The translations under genes were made by a program, and so were the position numbers. From Cladobotryum mycophilum (lineage: Eukaryota; Ascomycota; Sordariomycetes; Hypocreales; Hypocreaceae), in contig CM071589.1 of the NCBI GenBank assembly GCA_036429605.1, positions 7,440,001 to 7,504,000 of the forward strand: a stretch of 64,000 nt of DNA, read 5' to 3'. The notes below the pieces were generated by a model, which saw only the letters and a program-made list of their open reading frames with translations, did not search any database and had not been told where the DNA came from. This document shows, piece by piece, positions 56,202 to 64,000 of the stretch. Every line of letters begins with the position of its first letter. Positions within the stretch are counted from its first letter, which is position 1.

Positions 56202-57171
56202 TACGACGGATAAAGGTGGTCGTTTTTTGTTTGTTTGTATTAAATGCAAATAAAAACTTGAATAATAATACACAATCTCAATATGAAATGGTTGTTGAGA
56301 GGGTTACGTAGGGCAAGCCGTCATTTATGTTTGGTACCCCCATGGATCTATACCTGTATTAATGGCTTAAACCGGATCGCGTACGTCATCCCGCCAACGG
56401 TGATGAAAACGTCACGATTGGATCGCCTCTCGGATTTCGGCACACATTCCCCATTCTCCATCAGAAGCAACACGACTATTGGCTCAAAGGTAACGCTATC
56501 GATGGATATACGGCAAAGGCTTGAAACAGTCCCTCAATCACACGGCCAAGCCGTGAACCCATCGCTTGGTCGGTGCCAGATTCCTGAATCCGGATAACGC
56601 CTCATTCAGGCTCTGACTTTTGATGAGGGAGCCTCCCTAGGTAGTTTGTGAGAATAAAACTCTCATTTTACGGCTCACGCAAGGCTCGACCAAGGGATTC
56701 TGAGACATGATATTTATTCATCAGTATTTAATAATGGTAGTGGCGAGGGGAAATATGCCAAGAGACAAAGGCTCAAATGACATTTGCCAATTCCGGGTAA
56801 CCTTATTGAAGCCATAGCCTGGAACTTTTTGACATCTTCATCATTAGGACAGTATGAAACAAACTTTAAAGGTTGGCTGATCTTGGGATTAGGAATAGCA
56901 ATAGATCAATCTTTTAATAAGAAGCTTATAGCGGAGGAAAACAAGAATAGCAAACCTATAGAACACCACGACTTGGAGACAGAAGAAAAAAGAATGACAT
57001 CCATAGTAACCTATCTAAATGAGCTAACAAAGGTATATAATTGATTGTTCAACCATACATATAATGAATAAGTAGCCATTTTTATCCTCAGGTATCCGCG
57101 TTAGGGAGCTACCGTTTTTCATCAACATCAGCAAGACGACTCGATCACTGGATGAACTTGTCATACTATAG
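56202..57171. other. Intergenic, one weak open frame
   Basis: Nearly 1 kb. A plus-strand frame at about 56784-57044 reads IEAIAWNFLTSSSLGQYE and later IVTYLNELTKVYN. It lacks an ATG start and has AT-rich codons, so it could be a fragment of an old gene. Confidence 0.3.
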
Positions 57172-58800
57172 CTATCTCTCTTCCTGCCTATCAAGTTTGC
57201 CAGCTAATACGCCGCCGTCAAGAATACTGCCAAACATAGCGGCCTCAAATAGATAATTTACCTACCAGGCATGATGGCTCTCATGAGAAAGAAGCCAGGA
57301 TATCCCAAGCACCAGGCCATTAGAGTAAAGCTCGGCCATCTGCAGTCGCGAAACCTCAACAAGGTGGTGCTCGCGCTGCTCATCGACCTGGCCTCCCCTC
57401 ACATATTCCAGCGGGTCCATGACAAGGGACCACCAGAGATCCCGGAATAGCGGCTCCTCTTGATTGCTGTCAAGAAAATGACGGGCATGATCACAAAGGT
57501 CTTCGCCGTTGCAGGCATACCTGGAGTCAAGCGGTCTGTAGAAACCCGTCGTGCGATACTGCTCGTCAAATACCTCGTCGAAATCCGCCTCGCATTGAGG
57601 TCGAGTAGGTATTTTGCGGGCTTTGGGCCAGCCCAGAAGGGCGCGCCGCACGAACATGTGCCGGTCGTTCTGAATGTGCCAAGTATACAGATTTGCGCAC
57701 ATCCTGGCCAATGGCTCATGCTACCTCTCGGTCAGGGTCCTGCCCCCCACCACGGCGTAGGCATCATACGCTCTGCACAGCACGTCCTCGCTCACGATTC
57801 CTGTATCTGTGACGTCTGTCACATTTAGGAACGAATTCATAACCTCCGAATTCACCAAGTCGGATCCCACGTCAACGACATCGGTGGCCGGCGAGCTAAA
57901 GACCATGTCGCTTATAACGGCACCCGGGTCGAAGCCCCGTGCCGTTGCCTCGGCCGCCATACCCAGCAGGCTACTCTCCAGTAGAGAGACGACCTGTGCA
58001 GTCCGCCGGTTTAGTCGTGCTGATTGGTTCATTAAGTGGGTTTTGTGTTGTTTCTCTAGTGCGATCTTATCTTGGATGTATCGCTTGCCGATGTAGACGC
58101 TGTCTCGCCTCTCACGACCACCAGGAGTGCGTACTGCATGCGGGTCTACCAAGTCTTTTTGTAATAGCGGCTCCAATATTGGGAAGACGTAGTTATAGCC
58201 ATGCTCGTAGTAGAAGGCCATATCTATCACGTAGTTAGAAAACAAGACTGACTCATCAGCCGCGCCTATGAGAAAGTTGGTCATTCCGCAGCCGAATAAT
58301 GCATTGTTCGTCTTTAAGACTTCAGGTCAGTCCGTAGCTCCAAAATTTTGAAGGACCTTTTCGGACGCCTGACTTATCCCGGCTCCCTTTGGTGGCAGAA
58401 TGTTGCCGACCGCGTGTTGAGCCGCTTTCCAGCTCTCGAGGTCAGAGGATAGTCGTAGCTGGACTAACTTGGGTCCCGATTCTGACGACAATGACTCCAC
58501 TTCACCCAGGAAAGGGGTTTCAGAACATCTTCAACATCTGTAAAGGCTTTGGTGATGAAGTCTCGAGCCTGGAGGGATAGTGTTTCCAAATCTGCTACGG
58601 CGCCATTATTGATCAGACTTCTGGCTTCTAAGTAGCCAGGATGAACAGATGCATGATGCCATCTCGGTTTCTGGTCAAGGAGATCCTTGCTTCAGAAGTG
58701 GGGAGGGATATTTGCAGGGGTACCCTGGAAAGTATCTTTGTTCAGCACTTTAACCTCTATCTCGATCCCTCCGGTACTCACGTGAATGGTTGTCCTCAAC
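57172..58800 (-). pseudogene. Pseudogene of a conserved fungal protein with four stops
   Basis: One continuous reading frame of about 540 codons can be followed from about 58800 to the final stop at 57174. It is broken by TGA at 58692-58694, a one-base shift near 58505-58517, TGA at 58327-58329, TAG at 57721-57723 and TAG at 57262-57264. On both sides of each stop the frame reads on smoothly (NNALFGCGMTNFLIGAADES; LTER-stop-HEPLARMC; HHAW-stop-VNYLFEAAMFG). The third stop sits where TGG (Trp) is expected and the fourth where CAG (Gln) is expected. No ATG is present at the N-terminus. Other conserved blocks are HGYNYVFPILEPLL, SSPATDVVDVGSDLVNSE and LYTWHIQNDRHMFVRRALLG. I know this layout from fungal hypothetical proteins but cannot assign a function with confidence. 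Confidence 0.85.
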
Positions 58801-59908
58801 AAGTGATCCTTTGTGGACAAGCACTCGCTTCAACTTGATGGCGAGAGTCGGGTCATGCAGACAACCCATCTCTACGATTAGCCAGCCAGCATTTGTCAAT
58901 ATGACGGGTAATTAAGGAACAGTACTTAAATGCATTTACGCCATCAAGATGCTCCGTGTTGCCATACAAAAAGGGTCATCTGGTCGGAATTCGGACATGT
59001 GCCTTGCTTCGTAAGCAATCTAGTTGTGTGCAGAGACATGATTCAGTTGAGGGTTATAAACGAGATAGTAAAACAACCTGTCAGATAAAATTTGTACAAG
59101 TAGTATCCGAGCCGAAGGGAAAGAAGCAAATATGAAACAGGAAGAAAATTTCTACTCATCAAATGAATCATGTACTGCTAGACCGTCCTTATCGCTATCA
59201 ACTTACGGCTACAAGTATTAGCGCATGTCTGCTAGGAATGGAAGGTTGTGTGAAACTATGATTCATTATTAAATGCTGGGTTTCCTTTTGTTCAATGATT
59301 ACTGGATATGTCTTTGATATAGTCTTGTGTTGCTCAGAACGATACGGCATTTGAGATTTGTGGTCCCCCACGTAAACTCATGAGACACCCACGCCAGTCA
59401 ATCATATTCTCTACAGTGGGTAATCTGATCTCTCCAATCTGTCAGTCGGCTATCTCCGATGCAAAGCATGTCCTTCTTTAGACACACTCGCAATATGGAT
59501 CTTTGGATGGACTGAAAGCATTGCTCGACTAGGTTAGGCGTGGGTGGAGCCCTATTCCTTTTATACGCACTCAAAACCTGTTTCAGGCAAATATGAATAA
59601 TCCTTGTCGTCACATCAGCAAAGCCCGGTCAAGTCACATGCTAGGACACAAGAGATATGTTTTGGGAAAAGTATCAAGCTGGCAGAAATTACTGGTTCGA
59701 TTGTCTTTGCGCCTGATAATGATGTTCACTAAGTGATACAGAGTAGCGACCCAGTTTCTGACCCCGATTTATAACAACACCAATGAGCGGATGATATCTC
59801 CAAATTGATGATATCCAGTATAACCGTCTTCAATCCCAACTACCGCCAGCTTGACTGACTCCACCAATACATCCACAGATATCAACTAGACGCAGCTAAG
59901 TGATGCGC
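58801..59908. other. Intergenic, no supported gene
   Basis: About 1.1 kb between the pseudogene and the hydrophobin gene. No coding signal beyond a 71-codon frame at 59398-59613. Confidence 0.45.
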
Positions 59909-60258
59909 TTAGAGAGCAACGCAGTTGAGAAGGGCGATGTTGATCAGGGAGCCCTAAATGAGGAGGAAAATATGTTAGTCTGCTGCAAGCTCGTAGCGTC
60001 TAGATAATAATGCTTGTAACTTACAACAGGAGCTCCAGTGCTGCAGCAGTAGGAGTGGCTATCACAGTTGGAGCCGAGAACTTGGATAAGGCAAGTGAGG
60101 AGGCCGTTGCAGCAAACCTGCTGGCTATTGTTGTTGCAGACACCGCCAGAGCCACCAGAGCCACCGCCTCCACCGCCGGTGCGAGCAACGATCTCAGTGG
60201 GAACGGCAGCGGCAGTAGCAGCCAGAGCAAGGACGGAGAGAGCAGCAGTGTACTTCAT
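59909..60258 (-). CDS. Hydrophobin
   Basis: Two exons (60258-60025 and 59953-59909, intron 71 nt, phase 0) encode 92 residues. The signal peptide MKYTAALSVLALAATAAA is followed by a Gly-rich stretch (TGGGGGGSGGSGG). The mature part has the eight-cysteine hydrophobin order C, CC, C, C, CC, C with spacing C-x7-CC-x5-C-x8-C-x5-CC-x16-C. It ends with the typical LINIALLNCVAL strand. The last Cys lies on the second exon, so a single-exon call would lose it. Hydrophobins self-assemble at air-water interfaces to coat spores and aerial hyphae. The five-residue gap after the CC pair is shorter than in textbook class I members, but similar short forms occur in ascomycetes. Class assignment is uncertain. 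Confidence 0.92.
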
Positions 60259-60392
60259 TTTGATGGTTGTTTTAAGGTGAAATTGGTAGTGAAGATGGTT
60301 GAGAAGAGCGAGTGTTTAGTAGTGAGTGATGAATGTGCTTGTGGATGCTGTTGAGCTTGATAAGAAGAGTCTAAGGGTGGAGGAGGACGCGA

Positions 60393-60400
60393 TATAAATA
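60393..60400 (-). promoter_or_regulatory. Possible TATA box of the hydrophobin gene
   Basis: TATTTATA on the minus strand, about 135 bp upstream of the ATG at 60258, in a C/T-rich leader context. Confidence 0.4.
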
Positions 60401-63400
60401 CATTTTCCTGAGCAGGATCCTTTATCAATAGATGCCTAAATGTTTCACAAAGGGGCAGCAGTAGCCACAGCAAGTGAGTTCTACAACCTCTTCGATTCCA
60501 GCGATAACAGTTGCGTCATGGTGACCTTCACAACCAAGGTGAAGTCTTCAAAGAGCTGTTGTGTGAGAGCTTCTCAACCAGAGGGCCGGAGATGCATCCG
60601 TACCCGCTAGAAGTGATCAACAAATTGTCATCCTGATAATATAAGCTAGTGCATATTAAGCCGAGAAGGCTTCAAGCAAGCTGGGGGCTGATTTGAAGCT
60701 TCTTCAGTCTAAGCCAAACCGCAAAACGTGGCTTGCCTCTCTCTCTTTCTAACTTTTGATCAAAGAGCAAGGAACATTGAATGACTCAGTATTGAAGACA
60801 TATCTATGTTTCGCACATATTCTCCAATTTTCCCATCTTTCAATCTTATCGTATGTGCCACTGGTTAATTACGTTACAACTAGGTTGTATGGGGAAGATC
60901 TGGCATGTCATGTTCGTCTGAACTTTGTGCCTCAAGCCTAAGAGGAGGGGTCAATCCGGTTAATACAACTGCGCCTCCCGGTCATTGAAAGCTTTTTGGC
61001 GACATCCCGCAACTGGACGCGATGAGCCGACCCTTCATGAAATTGATGGTGGGATAACTGCCGATCAATAATGTGCCTTTTGGTGGCTTTGGGGGTAAGA
61101 GGGAAAAGGTTAGTACAATCAGGTTGAGCTGAAAACCTAAATTTGTCTGAAAACGAAACAGGGGCAATTGTTGACGGCACAATGGACCATTTGCTCAGCT
61201 TCAGCAGTACAAACTACATCATCCTTGACAAATATTCGAGCCAAAAATGCTTCTTTTGTCGATCGCTCACCAAAGTATCCTAGCGTTGTTCACGCACTTG
61301 CCTCTCTGTCTCTTATGGACTGCTTTGGTGCTATCAATTCCAAGGTTGCCGAACGCCACACTCTCCGGCAACGTTTGAAGCCGGTTCATGCGATTTAGGC
61401 CATCCGCTGCCGTTGGGAATGACTTAGATTCCCGCTATGGTGAAGGTGGCACGGTGGTGACATAGTTCCCGCTACTGCAATGATACGACGAAGGTTAAAC
61501 ACTGATTGGCTCGTAGCTTAGACTCAATACGTTTCATGCATGAATTATCCTTATCAAGTCTAATGCCGCCCCCGGCAGCTAGAGCTAGGCTTGCCTTCCA
61601 TCAAGATAGGAAAGGTAACAAGGAATGAAGACTATGAAAGAATATGGTTGACATCATCAACAACAATGTCAGGTCGCAATTCTGCCCAAGTCATTTCAGC
61701 CAATAAACTGGTGTTCAAGGATCATCCTCCTCGAATGCCACTCAGCAGACCAACAAAGCTTTGTAAAAACGCCCTTGGGCTAAAGTTGTGCCGAATTAAG
61801 CACCAATAGGTTCTCTAACCTACTACGGCATTCTATACCAGCCCCCGCACGGTAGTCGTAGATCAGAAATGCCGTTGCTATATTGTGGCTTGGAACGGCG
61901 AAGTGAACCTCTCCTGTCTGTTACTACAGCTCAATAACCTGAGGCAGGCCTTAGTTGATGCAGGCGACGATGTGCGGTGGCATCATTGATTTGCGAATGT
62001 TTCTTTATCCCAGCCTAAAATAAGTGCTCAAGCTACCATAAGAGGGCAGTAATTAATATCCCATTCAACCCTATTTTTGTCAAGAAATAAACCCAGGGAC
62101 ATCTAAATTGTGCCTATGGTTTCAACGCACAGAAGAAATCTTGGAGCATACCTTAGCGTCAAACCCCTGTTATTGTTTGGGAAGACAATGGCACATGATT
62201 GATGAACAATTCACCATTCCTCACATCTTAAGCTTTTCCAGTGGTAGGGCTGGTCATCAGTACACCACTGCCGATCTTCACAGCCACACCGTACCTCGGA
62301 ACGCAAGGCTAGGCGTAGTTCTCTGACGAGGCTGAATAAGTATATTATGATGGTCTTAATGCTTAGTCTCGACCTAGGTATAAAAATCAAGTGTCCAACC
62401 TGCATGGATCACCTCGCGAATACGGCCATACTTCGTACAATGAGGCGGTCTAGTTAAACACTGGAAGATGTTGTGTACTAGAACCTGGTTGTCCGCTAAC
62501 GTGTAAAGCACCAAGACGTAAAAAGACGGCATAAGCTGGCCCAGAAACCACATCGATTGGAATCTAGCACACAGCTTTAGACTAACTATAATGTGACAAA
62601 TCAACTTCAAGTAGCGATCAAAAGATTTGTAGTATTCGATATATATTTGTACTTTTTGGAGGCGTCGACCACTTCCACAAGATGAAGATTTTAATTACAG
62701 CTACTAAAGGTGTACTGTATAGCCATGTCAATTCCGCAAAGCAGGGGCAGGACAGCTAAATTAGTTCAAGATCAAGTTACTGAAGTGGAAATAACCTACC
62801 CTGTATTGGGGTGTCGAGGAGAAAAGATGGTCTGTGTAGAGACACATTAATATTATGGAATCATTATATCCCAAAATGTGTGCAGTAGATTATCAGAACA
62901 TTATTCATGATGGTGAAAAATCTTCATCCGGAATGAACTTAGACTTGATCAGGAAATCAGGATGAGGACTGCAGTATAGTGAAGCTATTTTTCGCCCTTG
63001 AACAGACATGCATCAGAAGCTTGAAGGTTGACTACCTAGGTAGGTAAGCATGGAAAGATAATTCTACTACATGTGCACGGTTTGTGACCATGATCGTGGT
63101 ATCTATTTGGTCTGGGATTTAAATCAATCAAAAGGTTGATAATTGTTCTAAAACTTGTGCGCAGCGTTCCACCATGAAAGGGCTCGACTGATACCTATTC
63201 GTCATCACGCACGAACACAATGTACAAAGAGTGGTCTAATGACATCTCAGTATCATGTCTCAAACTACTCCATGGGCCAGAACTTTTTTGGAGTAGTGAA
63301 ATGAGCTACACCCGTGCATAGCTGTCGATAAACATTCACTTGTCAGGGAACTTTCGGTTCCCTGGGTCATGTGGATTGTTACATGTAGAACTACGAATAA

Positions 63401-64000
63401 ATGGTAAGACATAATAAATGTCGGAGGAACCCAATGTTGTAAATTTGCAACTTTCTTCGAGGAAGCATGTGGATAATAGTTTGTGTAAGAGCATTATGAA
63501 AGAGAAAATATTCACCTGGGTAGTAAGGAGAGAAATCGCGCCGCTGGATACTTGTGCATACAACAGATTGCCAAAATATACTCTCCACAAGTTTGGAATA
63601 AGTTTTGCTTTGTCTACGGCTAACCCATGGTAGCGGAATTAGGTGATAGCATTAAGTGAAACAAATGATGATTCTTGATCTATTTCTACTTCTAATATAG
63701 CTTTTTGAGAGACATATGACCTAGTCAAAAGTACAAGTAGGCAACATATATATCTCTGCACGGCAATGCTGCAGTAATCATGGCTTCTGTTTCCCAGCAC
63801 CGACAATCTGACCAATATACCGACAAAAGCCTGCTTGCTTCAACTTTCAAGCACGAGTTGCTATCGAACTGGGGAAAATGGCTGTGACACAGATGGATCA
63901 CGACGTATCGAACGCAACAACCAACGTGAAGATTGCTAAATGTGGGAGAATCGGACAACTCTCTCCTGGTCAGGAGGTTTTTTATTCGTGGCATCAAAGT
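60401..64000. other. Gene-poor end of window
   Basis: 3.6 kb with open frames of at most 90 codons (61168, 61591, 62108, 62374, 63336, 63725). None has a domain, signal peptide or splice-linked continuation that I could find. The first part holds the hydrophobin promoter. Confidence 0.45.

Noticed and set aside
1..64000. tRNA, rRNA, CRISPR array or telomere repeats
   Set aside because: I looked for tRNA B-box-like motifs, rRNA-like blocks, regularly spaced identical repeats and TTAGGG arrays and found none that I could support.

Overview
This is a eukaryotic window, almost certainly from a filamentous ascomycete fungus and probably a sordariomycete close to the Hypocreales; the placement is inferred from gene content, since there is no rRNA to place it. 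The genes carry short introns of 47-129 nt with fungal signals (GTAAGT-type donors, CTRAY branch points just before the acceptor). The families are typically fungal: Zn2Cys6 regulator, ccg-9-type trehalose phosphorylase, hydrophobin, GLEYA-domain wall protein, two rhodopsin-like 7-TM proteins, a full-size ABCG transporter and small cysteine-rich secreted proteins. I rebuilt each exon structure by hand and checked that reading phase is kept across every splice.

Layout. 1.5-4.2 kb: large nuclear-type protein with a PD-(D/E)XK-like core (-). 5.2-5.9 kb: IFI6/ISG12-like membrane protein (+). 6.0-8.8 kb: trehalose phosphorylase-like gene (-) with one frameshift. 10.4-14.3 kb: Old Yellow Enzyme (-) divergent from a 7-TM protein (+). 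14.8-19.0 kb: secreted carboxylesterase and MFS transporter (-). 20.1-24.2 kb: O-methyltransferase (-) divergent from a second 7-TM protein (+). 24.2-28.9 kb: gene-poor, AT-rich block with two TA-flanked inverted-repeat elements. 28.9-30.4 kb: GLEYA wall protein (+). 30.8-34.8 kb: ABCG transporter (-). 36.7-45.2 kb: regulator plus redox enzymes (Zn2Cys6 factor, SDR-like protein, SDR, NmrA-like protein, Baeyer-Villiger-type monooxygenase). 46.7-47.2 kb: a gene split into four short exons encoding three tandem knottin-like repeats. 50.7-53.9 kb: a minisatellite, an unknown protein and a second cysteine-rich secreted protein. 54.3-56.2 kb: phospholipase D-family protein (-). 57.2-58.8 kb: pseudogene with four stop codons. 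59.9-60.3 kb: hydrophobin (-). The rest holds no gene I can support.

How it fits together. This looks like accessory genome: secreted and surface proteins, transporters and tailoring oxidoreductases, with no PKS, NRPS or terpene-synthase core that I can identify. The 36.7-45.2 kb group could be a small catabolic or tailoring cluster. Two themes recur. First, reading frames in otherwise intact genes break at homopolymer runs that are one base short (trehalose phosphorylase, monooxygenase twice, unknown protein twice), which points to sequence error at least as much as to decay. Second, the 57-59 kb pseudogene carries stops that fit C-to-T changes, and the 27-28 kb elements have a very AT-rich core, as expected of repeat-induced point mutation.
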